Origin: UBA12087 sp964370815
GTDB taxonomy: Bacteria; Chloroflexota; Anaerolineae; Anaerolineales; Villigracilaceae
DNA length: 64,000 bases
Assembly (NCBI GenBank): GCA_964370815.1
Contig: CAYJKQ010000013.1
Span: 1-64,000, forward strand
Direction of reading: 5' to 3'
Part shown: positions 1-8,633 of the stretch, in pieces
How the letters are laid out: each line of letters begins with the position of its first letter
How positions within the stretch are numbered: the stretch's first letter is position 1
The notes under the pieces: generated by a model
Database searches by the model: none
What the model saw: the letters and a program-made list of their open reading frames with translations, nothing else
Told to the model about the DNA's origin: nothing
Made by a program: the position numbers and the translations under genes

Positions 1-62
<62 letters not shown>

Positions 63-68
63 CAAGAG

Positions 69-90
69 ATCCTGCTTGACAGGATTTTTC
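69..90 (+). terminator. Intrinsic terminator of tRNA-Val
   Basis: A six-base-pair stem ATCCTG/CAGGAT with loop CTTGA is followed by TTTTTC. The same terminator is carried along in each of the following tRNA-derived repeats (161-182, 273-294 and about 3357-3378). Confidence 0.8.
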
Positions 91-92
91 TT

Positions 93-182
93 TTACACCG
101 ACGCCCCCCAGCAAGGGGATGTTAAGGTCAGGGGTTCAAGTCCCTTTGCGCCCACAAGAGATCCTGTTTGACAGGATTTTTC
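93..182 (+). repeat. tRNA-Val 3'-half repeat, unit B (with terminator)
   Basis: Starts in the anticodon loop (TTACACCGA, 93-101). A 24-bp insert follows (102-125) that can form CCCC-AGCAA-GGGG, then the variable and T arms, the acceptor strand to 154, and a copy of the terminator (161-182). The distance between the TGCGCCC motifs of the parent tRNA and this unit is 92 bp. No D arm or 5' acceptor strand is present, so it cannot make a tRNA. Confidence 0.85.
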
Positions 183-184
183 TT

Positions 185-294
185 TTACACCGACGCCCAT
201 CAGCAAGGGGATGTTAAGATCAGGAGTCCCCTCAAGGGGGATGTTTTTCGAGTCCCTTTGCGCCTACAAGAGATCCTGCTTGACAGGATTTTTC
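185..294 (+). repeat. tRNA-Val 3'-half repeat, unit C, with extra 20-bp insert in the T loop
   Basis: Same design as unit B: TTACACCGA at 185-193, a 24-bp insert at 194-217, and a terminator at 273-294. The T arm is split at 228-247 by a 20-bp insert with the hairpin CCCC-TCAA-GGGG, so the period grows from 92 to 112 bp. The acceptor strand ends at 266 and has one substitution (GCGCCTA). Confidence 0.85.
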
Positions 295-296
295 TT

Positions 297-333
297 TTAC
301 ACCGACGCTCATCAGCAAGGGGATAGCAAGGTC
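297..333 (+). repeat. tRNA-Val 3'-half repeat, unit D, truncated
   Basis: Begins like the other units (TTACACCGA, 297-305) with a 24-bp insert of the same family (306-329). It stops after GGTC; the T arm and terminator are missing. A small inverted repeat GATAGC/GCTATC (322-339) lies at the break and may act as a terminator-like hairpin. Confidence 0.7.
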
Positions 334-449
334 GCTATCATTTGAGCAGAAGCAGAAATGGAAATTTGGTGTGTCCTTGAAACGGGGAATATTCACAAAA
401 TTGGGCCGTAATTTGGTTGTGGTCCCGTTTTAGCCTAATACTAAAAAAT

Positions 450-1064
450 TTACTTCTTAATTTCAACTGTAAATTTTCCATTCCAAACACAATTATTTCC
501 GCAATCGTGCCCTTGGAAATCACCTGTAATAGTGTTCCCATTGAGCACCCCGCTAACTTCTGAGAAATCTCCACAACCGTCAGGTGAAACACCATTCTCT
601 AAAATAATTGAAAAGTTGACCTTATTCTTTTTAATTGTGCCATTAAAAATGGCTGGTTGATCGTTTGGATCCGAATAAAAAGAAGAGTTTTCTTGAATTA
701 CGCTTTTTGACCAATTGTTATAAGGAACGACCCAATCACACGAAACATTTCCGTTTATTTGAAATACCCAATCACCTTGAAGTGACACTGGAGCAAAAGG
801 AGTTGGAAGGAAACCTGTGGTTATCGCTCCTACTACTCCTATTACGGTAACCACTGCCAAACTGACGACCAGTGTTGAAATTATTGCTTTTATGGAAATA
901 CTGCTGGCTGTGTTAATGACGGTATTGACACCCACATTTGCTGTGTTCTTAACATTCGATACATTTGATACAGAATTGGTTGATTTTGCAATTTGCGAGG
1001 AGGGATACGTAGGTCTTTGACCACCGGAATCTGGAGGTGAAGACGGTGTGGCTGAGGATTTCAC
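450..1064 (-). CDS. Membrane-anchored protein with Pro/Ser/Thr-rich N-terminus; 5' end probably broken
   Basis: I do not recognise a family. From the GTG at 1064 the 204-residue product has a low-complexity N-terminus, one strong membrane segment at about residues 58-86, and an extracellular domain of about 110 residues with Cys pairs. The reading frame stays open upstream as a 28-residue repeat (PPDS every 28 codons) to a TAA at 1275-1277. Five codons before that TAA lies an ATG at 1292 with AAGG upstream. The expected product would begin MIKKP, stop, then LPNVGTPAS, which resembles a decayed zinc ribbon (CPNCGTPA). The gene may therefore be a pseudogene, use the internal GTG, or carry a sequence error. 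Confidence 0.6.
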   Translation of the reverse strand: MKSSATPSSPPDSGGQRPTYPSSQIAKSTNSVSNVSNVKNTANVGVNTVINTASSISIKAIISTLVVSLAVVTVIGVVGAITTGFLPTPFAPVSLQGDWVFQINGNVSCDWVVPYNNWSKSVIQENSSFYSDPNDQPAIFNGTIKKNKVNFSIILENGVSPDGCGDFSEVSGVLNGNTITGDFQGHDCGNNCVWNGKFTVEIKK

Positions 1065-1292
1065 AGGACCGGCAGTTTGAGAGACAGAACTTGCTGATAC
1101 GTTCGCAACGGAATCCGGAGGCGCTGTCTGTGGGGTAGGAGTTTTAGCGGGACCGGCTGCCTGCGAGGCAGAGTTTGCTGATGCTTTGGCACAGGAATCC
1201 GGAGGCGAAGTCTGAGTAGTTGTGGACTTGGCGGGACCTGCAGCCTGAGATGCGGGAGTTCCTACATTAGGTAATTAAGGTTTTTTGATCAT
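1065..1292 (-). pseudogene. Interrupted 5' part of the 450-1064 gene: zinc-ribbon-like start and 28-residue repeats
   Basis: On the minus strand an ATG at 1292 is followed by four sense codons and an in-frame TAA (1275-1277). The frame then runs open for 70 codons into the GTG at 1064. It encodes repeat units beginning PPDS with SQAAGP in the middle. Repeat phase and length (28 codons each) are intact, so this was coding until recently. Confidence 0.55.
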
Positions 1293-1491
1293 AATCTACC
1301 TTTTAATTATCACAATTTCTAATTGAATTTCAATTTATTTCCTGATAAAGAAATTCACTGGAGAAGAAAATCTATTCAATAATTTAATTTTGAAACAATG
1401 AAAGATGGATAAATTTGAACCCCCAAAAATATTTTGGAAATCGCATATTAGGTTAGGGGTAAATCTGCCCATCTTTTTGATTTTCTAATTT

Positions 1492-2628
1492 TTATTCATT
1501 GGGTCCATTCAAATTCATAGGGTCAGGCAAAGACATGAAGGGACCATTCAAGCTGCAGACTGAGATATTATCAAAGTATGCTTTTAAAGTGATAGGTTCA
1601 GTTATTGGAGCAAATCCCGCATACATGCTAATTAGACCAGGTGGGAGAGCCAGAGCTTCTTGATATTCATCTTCCAATTTGCCATCCACCCAAATCTGAA
1701 GATGCCCCTGGAAAAGTGAAATTTCCATCCAATGCCATTGTTCAGGCACATTTATGAACGTTCCGGGGGGTAACTCCAAATCTGAAATTAAATCTCCGCC
1801 TGTTCCAAAAATGGTGCGATGCAGTGTAATGAGATTCCATGGAGAGGGTTGAATTCTGTAAGTATAAACGGTTCCTTGAACTTCATTTCCATCAAATTCA
1901 GAGGGTCCTGCCTCATGGAAATTAAAAGTTAATAATTTGGGTTCGTTGACCATGAAATGCATTCTCCAGACAACATCTCCAAAATACGACTCCGCACCTC
2001 CCTGGTAACCCAAACCCAACCAATTGTTTAAACCAGCAATTAATTTATTGCCATCATATGTAAAAACAGAATTAGCCTCGTTGTCTGGAGCTGGTCCGAC
2101 ATAAATGGCATCAGCTACATCTGGATTTCCTCGCCAATTCTGAGCTTCGCCATCCTGAAAATCATCTAAATACAATAAACCTTCATCCGGTGCACAGGCT
2201 TCTGAACTAAGAAGACCAAATGGGTCCCGTTCAAGGGTGATCTCAATTTCATTTGATCCCCGCTCAAGATTGAGAGATTGCTCAGCATTAAAATAACCCT
2301 GGGCATTTACAGAGATTAATCCATTTGGACCAGTCAGATTACTCCATGACATTTTTCCGGAAATATCCACTGGCATGGGGTCATTGATTCCAGCCTGTGG
2401 AAAACTAATGAATGAGTTAAGGACAAGATTACCATCCTTGTCTTTGACATATACTGACAAATCATATGGTACAGGTGTAGGGGTGAAAGTCGGTACTGGA
2501 GTGCTGGTTGGATTAGGTGTGGCTGTCCATGCTGAAGCAGTTTGAGTTGCGATTTGCTCCGGTGATGGACCGCATGCAACCAATAATATTATTAATAGCC
2601 CACCTATTAATAAGCTAGAGGCTCTCAT
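1492..2628 (-). CDS. Secreted lipoprotein with jelly-roll (concanavalin/LamG-like) C-terminal domain
   Basis: The 378-residue product starts with a lipoprotein signal peptide ending LLVAC (Cys at about 19). A Thr/Pro linker (about 35-55) and a beta-rich domain of the carboxypeptidase-regulatory type (about 55-130) follow. The C-terminal domain (about 150-365) has the style of concanavalin-like lectin/glucanase folds: it opens with YLDDFQDG and has the late strand pattern WHWMEISLFQGHLQIWVDG and closing AYFDNISV. It is probably anchored outside the membrane and binds glycans; no catalytic residues can be named. An AAAGGAGG ribosome site lies just before the ATG. Fold assignment is inference. 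Confidence 0.8.
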   Translation of the reverse strand: MRASSLLIGGLLIILLVACGPSPEQIATQTASAWTATPNPTSTPVPTFTPTPVPYDLSVYVKDKDGNLVLNSFISFPQAGINDPMPVDISGKMSWSNLTGPNGLISVNAQGYFNAEQSLNLERGSNEIEITLERDPFGLLSSEACAPDEGLLYLDDFQDGEAQNWRGNPDVADAIYVGPAPDNEANSVFTYDGNKLIAGLNNWLGLGYQGGAESYFGDVVWRMHFMVNEPKLLTFNFHEAGPSEFDGNEVQGTVYTYRIQPSPWNLITLHRTIFGTGGDLISDLELPPGTFINVPEQWHWMEISLFQGHLQIWVDGKLEDEYQEALALPPGLISMYAGFAPITEPITLKAYFDNISVCSLNGPFMSLPDPMNLNGPNE

Positions 2629-3126
2629 GGTTTCCTCCTTTGGCGTTGAAAGAATTAGATTGAATAAAAAAGAAAGTTGAATGAAATTAAATCAGGTTCA
2701 TACCATAAGCATTCTCCAGTTATTGAATTTCCAATTTACTTACAGGGATTTCTAGGAGTTCATAAATATCTCTACAACGACCTAATTTGAGATGAAAATA
2801 ACGAATAAAATACATAATTATTATTTTACAAGAAAATATACCAAACTTCAATTTTGGGATTATTTTCACATAATATTCGAAACTCGTATCGAATGGAAAT
2901 TTTTGAATAAATTAATAGAACTTTTAACAAACTGAGTTCGGCCATCTTTATTCCATCTCTTGTATACCCTGGAAAAATAATTACAATCCATACTTAGAAA
3001 TTCAGAAAACCAAATATAAAAGGAGGTTCCTCTTATTCAGATAAGATGTAATATGCAAAGATCATAACCAAAAATCTACATCACCTGACCAACTCTGATC
3101 TGGACCTCGACTTGCCTTACTTGCTT
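2629..3126. other. AT-rich intergenic region
   Basis: About 500 bp with no convincing coding frame. It holds the upstream region of the minus-strand lipoprotein gene and leads into the perfect palindrome at 3127. I see no RNA motif in it. Confidence 0.5.
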
Positions 3127-3159
3127 CATGTTGTGATGCAACCGTTGCATCACAACATG
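3127..3159. repeat. 33-bp perfect palindrome (16-bp arms, 1-nt centre)
   Basis: The left arm CATGTTGTGATGCAAC (3127-3142) is matched exactly by its reverse complement at 3144-3159, around a single C. This could be a cruciform, a protein-binding site, or the end of a lost element. There is no T run, so it is not a normal terminator. Confidence 0.85.
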
Positions 3160-3266
3160 GAAAATAAGGATTTAGTGGACGAACTGACCTCCATATATGC
3201 TGGTTGCACGGATCCAATACCACCATATGTACGGGTTGGAAATTATGGACAGTGCCCCAAGCTGAT

Positions 3267-3378
3267 TTACACCGAGGAGGTCAGGGGTCCCCTCAAGGGG
3301 GATGTTATTCGAGTCCCTTCGCGAAGCACCCCCTTTTGGGGTTGCGCCCACAAGAGATCCTGCTTGACAGGATTTTTC
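3267..3378 (+). repeat. tRNA-Val 3'-half repeat, unit E, with 20-bp and 23-bp inserts
   Basis: TTACACCGAGGAGGTCAGGG (from 3267) matches the parent tRNA without the 24-bp insert. The T loop is split by a 20-bp insert (3289-3308), identical in unit F. A 23-bp insert (3320-3342, hairpin CCCC-TTTT-GGGG preceded by the palindrome TTCGCGAA) separates the T stem from the acceptor strand. The same terminator follows at about 3357-3378. Confidence 0.85.
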
Positions 3379-3380
3379 TT

Positions 3381-3514
3381 TTACACCGACGCCCCCCAGC
3401 AAGGGGATGTTAAGGTCAGGGGTCCCCTCAAGGGGGATGTTATTCGAGTCCCTTCGCGAAGCACCCCCTTGTGGGGTTGCGCCCACCAAAACACCCCCAC
3501 CCATGGGGGTGTTT
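3381..3514 (+). repeat. tRNA-Val 3'-half repeat, unit F, with all three inserts and a different terminator
   Basis: Carries the 24-bp insert (3390-3413), the 20-bp insert (3424-3443) and the 23-bp insert (3455-3477). The spacing to unit E is 135 bp, which equals 92+20+23. The acceptor strand ends in CCCACCA, so a CCA is present here. A new ten-base-pair hairpin AAACACCCCC/GGGGGTGTTT (3489-3498 and 3505-3514) replaces the usual terminator. Confidence 0.85.
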
Positions 3515-3520
3515 GCAATT

Positions 3521-3879
3521 ATCTGACTATATATGCGGTTTTGAGTTGTCTTACTCTTCTGTGGAGGGGGTTCTAATGCAACGTGAAGCAACAGGTGTCT
3601 ATACTGGAATAAATGATGATTTGGTATTCATAGTTAATATTCTTTCAGCAGGTAATATTTGAACGAGCGAAATGAGAATTGATAACGTTCCGGATAAAAC
3701 AAGGTCGCTGTTATTCTATTTAAACTTAGAGAAATTGATCTTATTGGTAATTTTTGATAATCCAACTTCTTTTTCAATAATGACAAGTTGATGTAAATCC
3801 TACAGAAATTATCAACAACCTTCCCCTCATCCATCGAACTTTAATCCCATTATTGGGTTGAGTGGTAATACAAAATGAT
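3521..3879. other. Intergenic region, nothing recognised
   Basis: AT-rich spacer between the tRNA-derived repeats and the 3' end of the polysaccharide locus. Short open frames here have no ribosome site or family features. Confidence 0.4.
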
Positions 3880-5253
3880 CTATGCACCTTTTCCTGAAGA
3901 GACCACCCAGACTGTTTTTAGCAGAATATAAACATCCATCCATAAAGACCAGTTGCTTATATAATACTCATCCATTAATAGGCGTTGCTGAAATGTGGTT
4001 TCATGTCTTCCCATGATCTGCCACCAACCTGTTAATCCGGGTTGAATTCGCAGGATAATAGGTGCATAATCTCCAATATCATCCAATTCAGAAGGCATGT
4101 AGGCACGGGGTCCAATCACGCTCATGGATCCGCCTAATACATTCACAAGCTGAGGAAGTTCATCCAGGCTAAATCGACGCAACCATTTACCAATCCGTGT
4201 CAAGCGCGGGTCATTCGTAAGTTTATGAAATTCTTGATATTCAGCCTTTGCAACAGGATCCTTTTCCAAAAGGTCTTTTAGTTTTAGTTCAGCATCTGCT
4301 GCCATTGTGCGAAATTTGATAATGTTAAAACGCTTATAACCTTTTCCCAAACGTTCTTGTTTGAAAAAAATCGGACCAGGTGAGTCAAGAAGGACAAATA
4401 TGCAAAGAATTAGCAATAATGGACTTAGCAAAATTGATATAACCAGACCCATCCCTAAATCCATCACGCGTTTGATGCCCATGGCATAACCATCAAAAAG
4501 ATTGTAATGAAATTCCAACCCTAATCTTCCATCCATATCATGTGGTTTAACCCAGACAGACCCAAGACCACCCGTCTGCCCTATAAGGATCACCTTGCGG
4601 AAAGTCTTATTTAATTTATGTGCGTATCCTTCGTTTTGCAATCCAGTAGGAGGGATAAATATTGCCACATCGAATCTATCGTCATCACTTATATCTAAAT
4701 TGATCGCTTCGAGAGGAAGAATCAATTTTGTGCGCCACCCAAGGCGGCGAACTCTTTTCAATGAATCCGCAATTTGCATTGCTTTATCATTCTCTCCAAA
4801 GATAACTACCGGCGTACCATACCAGGAAAACCTGGAGATTATATTCCTAATGAGAAAGTGACTCAACGGCAATATGGCAAGTGCTAATACCCAACTAAAC
4901 AGCAGAAAACTGCGAGGAAGACCTTTATTGGGTAAATTTAAAAATGAGATGACCACTAAAAAAAAGAAAACCATGGTAACTGATTTGGACATACGTTCCA
5001 ATTCTTTTACCGCTGTCATACCATACCCGGGATAGAGTCCTTCTATCAGAAAAACCGAAATTCCGAATAATATACCCATTTGTACCAAAGGTAAAACAAT
5101 CAGCCAAAGGTTCCATTGTCTACCTAAAACAGGTGTTAACAGATCTCGAAGTAACACAGCCAAACGAAAGACTCCAAGCAGAATAGCCGCATCACTTATC
5201 ATCAGGATCGAGCTTACAACCCAGGTACTCCAATTAATCGTTTGTTTTTTCAT
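3880..5253 (-). CDS. wbaP: Polyprenyl-phosphate sugar-1-phosphate transferase, WbaP type
   Basis: Initiates the polysaccharide repeat unit by moving a hexose-1-phosphate (galactose in characterised WbaP) from a nucleotide sugar to undecaprenyl phosphate. The 457 residues contain N-terminal membrane helices (about 10-135) and a nucleotide-binding-like middle domain (about 145-245). A GGLGSVWVKPHD segment near 228 is typical of WbaP rather than WcaJ. The C-terminal catalytic domain (262-457) has KRVMDL, FKQERLG, FRTM, RFSLDELPQ (360-368) and PGLTGWWQ (405-412). GGAG lies eight bases before the ATG. It is the last gene of the minus-strand polysaccharide series. Sugar specificity is inference. 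Confidence 0.88.
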   Translation of the reverse strand: MKKQTINWSTWVVSSILMISDAAILLGVFRLAVLLRDLLTPVLGRQWNLWLIVLPLVQMGILFGISVFLIEGLYPGYGMTAVKELERMSKSVTMVFFFLVVISFLNLPNKGLPRSFLLFSWVLALAILPLSHFLIRNIISRFSWYGTPVVIFGENDKAMQIADSLKRVRRLGWRTKLILPLEAINLDISDDDRFDVAIFIPPTGLQNEGYAHKLNKTFRKVILIGQTGGLGSVWVKPHDMDGRLGLEFHYNLFDGYAMGIKRVMDLGMGLVISILLSPLLLILCIFVLLDSPGPIFFKQERLGKGYKRFNIIKFRTMAADAELKLKDLLEKDPVAKAEYQEFHKLTNDPRLTRIGKWLRRFSLDELPQLVNVLGGSMSVIGPRAYMPSELDDIGDYAPIILRIQPGLTGWWQIMGRHETTFQQRLLMDEYYISNWSLWMDVYILLKTVWVVSSGKGA

Positions 5254-5290
5254 ACAGTAGCTCCAATATCATCTAATGAGAATTGAAATC

Positions 5291-6394
5291 TCAATTGAGT
5301 TCGGATGGCTGTTTTCGTAGATTTAAGAATATTTTCTCCGCTGCTTTTCTGATACCCATCCTTAAAGGTCTTTCCAGGAATGTGTATGTCAACATTGACA
5401 ATATTATTAAGAGGAAAAGGAATATATAGAAATCCTGAGATTTGGTTGGTTTTATCAATGGAGATATATAGCGCAAATACATAAGATGAAATGGAACTTG
5501 AAGAATATAAATCGAATACCCCAGTTCCCCCAAGAATAAAAATACCTTGTTCGATAAGATCGAGGATATCCAGGAATGATCGATGGATAATGCCAAAATT
5601 AGCGCAAAAAATAATAAGGAACAAACAGCATACACAATGATCACATTTGGGAATAAAAAAAGTTTTGTACGATATGTTAAAGTAATCGCAATCAGAATTA
5701 AAGAAAGAAGGACAAGACTTGAAGAAACCAATTTTGATATTATTCGCAAAGAAAGGTAATTAACATAAATCAGAGCTCCAACGATTCCCAGCATGAATGA
5801 AGACAAGTGAATCAATGGGTGATTAAAAACGATCGCATGCATCACATCTGTGTCTACATGATTAAATGTTGGTGAATAATTCAATGTAACACGAATATAA
5901 AGAGTAATTCCCCAGATAACCAGTGTGATCAGACTCGCTTTGAAAACAGATATTTTCCTTAGAAATATAATGAGAAATGGGAATATAAAATAAAAAAACA
6001 TCTCAACAGACAAAGACCAGGAAGGACCATTAATTGATATTGGGGTTTTTGGAAACCAGGCTTGAAGAAAGAAGATGGAATAGTTGACAGCATAAGGATC
6101 TGAACTTGTCCCGGAAAGGTAATTATCAATTAAAATAATGACTATTGCTAAATAATAGACAGGTGCAATCCGGGCAAAGCGAGCAACCCAATATTTCCCC
6201 TTGTCAATATTCTCTTGTTGACCATAAGCGACTGTCATGATAAAACCGGAGAGAACGAAAAAGAAGACAACCATGAAAGGTCCGGTTGTAAGGGCAGGAA
6301 AATTAATCCCAATCCATGTTTTGCGACCAAAGTGAAAAATCACCACGATAACTGCTGCAACAAATCGAAAAAAGGTGAGTTGATTTATTTTCAT
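5291..6394 (-). CDS. Membrane acyltransferase, OafA/acyltransferase-3 family
   Basis: The 367-residue integral membrane protein has about ten hydrophobic helices. It has the family's opening (QLTFFRFVAAVIVVIFHF, with the conserved R and H), FFFVLSGFIM and RFARIAPVYYLA motifs, and a closing ERPLR. Members move acetyl or other acyl groups onto surface glycans. It lies between the sugar-phosphate transferase and a left-handed beta-helix acetyltransferase, so the polysaccharide of this locus is probably O-acylated. The start is at the conserved N-terminus, with only a weak ribosome site. Confidence 0.88.
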   Translation of the reverse strand: MKINQLTFFRFVAAVIVVIFHFGRKTWIGINFPALTTGPFMVVFFFVLSGFIMTVAYGQQENIDKGKYWVARFARIAPVYYLAIVIILIDNYLSGTSSDPYAVNYSIFFLQAWFPKTPISINGPSWSLSVEMFFYFIFPFLIIFLRKISVFKASLITLVIWGITLYIRVTLNYSPTFNHVDTDVMHAIVFNHPLIHLSSFMLGIVGALIYVNYLSLRIISKLVSSSLVLLSLILIAITLTYRTKLFLFPNVIIVYAVCSLLFFALILALSIDHSWISSILSNKVFLFLGELGYSIYILQVPFHLMYLRYISPLIKPTKSQDFYIFLFLLIILSMLTYTFLERPLRMGIRKAAEKIFLNLRKQPSELN

Positions 6395-6659
6395 CCATTA
6401 TCCATTTATGCAATCCTATTTAAAAAAGAAATGAAACTGCCTCTTGAAATTTCCAAAAGGAACTCTTCAAAAGATTACACGATGCTTCGTGGTCTTGTAA
6501 TTGAAATTTCATTCTTTTTAATAAATCCCATTATATCAGTATAAGGTTTGCAGTTAATTAAAAATGATCTGCCATACCAACAGAATTTGAATAGGATTTA
6601 TATTCAGATCGAATATTCTTGTTTCCATTACAGAAAGTTAATTCTCACATCCTGAAGGA

Positions 6660-7202
6660 TCAATTATTCGCTTCAATGGTCTTGATTTTCCTGGCTGGAA
6701 CTCCCCCAACAACTATCAATCGAGGAACATCTTTTGTTACGACCGCACCAGCAGCAACTACAGAACCCTCGCCAATAGTTACTCCTGGCAGGATAATAGC
6801 GCCCGCACCTATCCATACTCCATCCTCAACGAAGATGGGTTTAGTGTGTGTCTTTCGCCTTTTTCCCTGTGAGTATTGAACTTCATGATTAACGGTCTCA
6901 AACAAGACTCTCGGTCCTATTTGAACATGTTCTCCTATGTTTATCTTGTCTTTTGGGCATCCAAAACTTATATCAGAATTTACCAGGGTATCTTTTCCTA
7001 TATAAACATTGTGAGCTGCACCTACAGGTCGTATGCTTATTGGCCCCACTATGGTACATTTGCTTGAGATCCTAATCCCCGCCATTCGGAACAATGTTAT
7101 TCGCATAGAATTTAGGAATTTTGTCCTGGGCAGGAAATTAGCAAGGGGCAAAAAGATTAATTCTATTAATTTATACGATAAAGTTTTTATTTTATTTTCC
7201 AT
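6660..7202 (-). CDS. Left-handed beta-helix O-acetyltransferase (WbbJ/maltose acetyltransferase-like)
   Basis: The 180-residue product shows hexapeptide repeats from about 60 to 165 (for example IGAGAIILPGVTIGEGSVVA). The conserved NHE loop (about 112) contains the likely catalytic His. The closing segment VVGGVPARKIK is typical of the acetyl-CoA-dependent family. An N-terminal amphipathic stretch of about 35 residues may associate with the membrane. It probably acetylates a sugar of the locus polysaccharide. Confidence 0.87.
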   Translation of the reverse strand: MENKIKTLSYKLIELIFLPLANFLPRTKFLNSMRITLFRMAGIRISSKCTIVGPISIRPVGAAHNVYIGKDTLVNSDISFGCPKDKINIGEHVQIGPRVLFETVNHEVQYSQGKRRKTHTKPIFVEDGVWIGAGAIILPGVTIGEGSVVAAGAVVTKDVPRLIVVGGVPARKIKTIEANN

Positions 7203-7400
7203 TTTTTTTCCAAAACCTATAATTTTTATATTGACTTCTAATTGATCAAGATAAATATCAATTGATATCCAATCTTTCCTCCTGTACGGTTATTTCATCT
7301 TGGAATTGTCGTCCTGGAAGACCAAGCAATTATATGACCAAGAAATTGAGAAAAAACACATTTGTTATTCATCAGAGATCAGAAATATAAGAATCCATAC

Positions 7401-8633
7401 CTAATTATTTTCCAACCACTTTTTCATGTATTCAAAATAATCAGTCAGCACCTTCCTCTTTGACCAATTTTCAACAACCCAGGACCTTCCTTTTTGACCG
7501 AGGGAGTTCATTTTAGTTGGGTTTTTCGATAAATCGAGAATAGCATCAGCCAGGATCACAGTCTCTTGTGGCGGTACAACAACTCCCAATTGTCCGACGA
7601 TCTCAGCCAATTGCGTACCGGGATTTGCGGTTGTAATGACAACTTTTCCACTTGCCAACATCCCTGAGAGTTTGGATGGCATGACCAGGTCAGCTGCATC
7701 AGCCCGTTGGGGTAAGATATGAATATCTGCAATATTCAACAACTGGTTCAATTTTTCAAGAGGCTGCAAAGGTATGAATTGGACATTAGGGAGGTCTTGT
7801 GCATCCTTCTCCAAATTCTTCCGAATTGCTCCGTCTCCACATAAAACAAAGTGAATAGTTGATTGTTTCTTCAAATGCCTGGCAGCTTTCAACACATATT
7901 CAAGCCCTTGTTTGTGTCCCATATTTCCTGAATATAATACAATAGTTTTTTTATCAGGAATATGCAATTCCTTTTTTATTGATTCTTGCTCCTTTAACAA
8001 AGGATAAATCAATCCGGTATCCACCCAATTAGGAAATAAAAAATAGTTTCCAGGAGCGATCCCTTTTGATTCAATTCGAGCAAGCATCTGATTTGAGATA
8101 GTGGAAATTTGATCAAATTGCTTTAAGATCCATCGTTCTACTCCACCTGCCACTTTTGTGAATAAATTATTGCTAGATAACATCCCCATGTTGGAAGCAG
8201 CATCCAATTCGAAGTCTTGAATATGTAACCAGGCTTTTGCCCCGCTTAATCGTGCCATTAATAATACAGAAGGCGTATTAAATAAGGTGGGGGCAATGCA
8301 CAAAACAAGATCGGGTTTCCAAAGACATTGACCTAAAAGCACAGGAAAACTTGAAATAGCGAAAGTGAGCAGGTGCAACAGGCGAGTGATCCCGGTTGGC
8401 TTGCGGGGAACCCAGATGGGGCAGCGCTGCACCCATACTCCCTGCCAAGACTCATGTTGATACCTCCAGGGAAAGTACCCTGCTTGAACCTCCCATTGTG
8501 GATAATAAGGTGGGGCAGTTACCACATGTACGTTGGATCCCTGCTCAGCAAAAAAAGATGCCATCTCCCCTGTATATTTGCCAATACCGGTAAGTTCTGG
8601 GTGGAAGTTGATACCGACGATGAGAATACGCAT
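7401..8633 (-). CDS. Glycosyltransferase family 4, WcaI-like
   Basis: Adds a sugar to the lipid-linked repeat unit at the cytoplasmic membrane face. From the ATG at 8633 the 410-residue protein starts MRILIVGINFHPELTGIGKY, the form seen in WcaI-type colanic acid enzymes. It continues with APPYYPQW and a GT-B C-terminal domain (LYSGNMGHKQGLEYVL near 235; LVMPSKLSGMLASGKVVI near 315). An in-frame ATG 15 bases upstream is less likely because it precedes the conserved first strand. The donor sugar cannot be told. Confidence 0.87.
   Translation of the reverse strand: MRILIVGINFHPELTGIGKYTGEMASFFAEQGSNVHVVTAPPYYPQWEVQAGYFPWRYQHESWQGVWVQRCPIWVPRKPTGITRLLHLLTFAISSFPVLLGQCLWKPDLVLCIAPTLFNTPSVLLMARLSGAKAWLHIQDFELDAASNMGMLSSNNLFTKVAGGVERWILKQFDQISTISNQMLARIESKGIAPGNYFLFPNWVDTGLIYPLLKEQESIKKELHIPDKKTIVLYSGNMGHKQGLEYVLKAARHLKKQSTIHFVLCGDGAIRKNLEKDAQDLPNVQFIPLQPLEKLNQLLNIADIHILPQRADAADLVMPSKLSGMLASGKVVITTANPGTQLAEIVGQLGVVVPPQETVILADAILDLSKNPTKMNSLGQKGRSWVVENWSKRKVLTDYFEYMKKWLENN

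Noticed and set aside
3112..3591. Overlapping open frames of 154 and 139 codons on both strands
   Set aside because: They run through the palindrome and the tRNA-derived repeats; the apparent protein repeats are only translations of the DNA repeats.
3634..3834. 66-codon minus-strand frame before the polysaccharide locus
   Set aside because: No ribosome site, no family features, AT-rich spacer composition.
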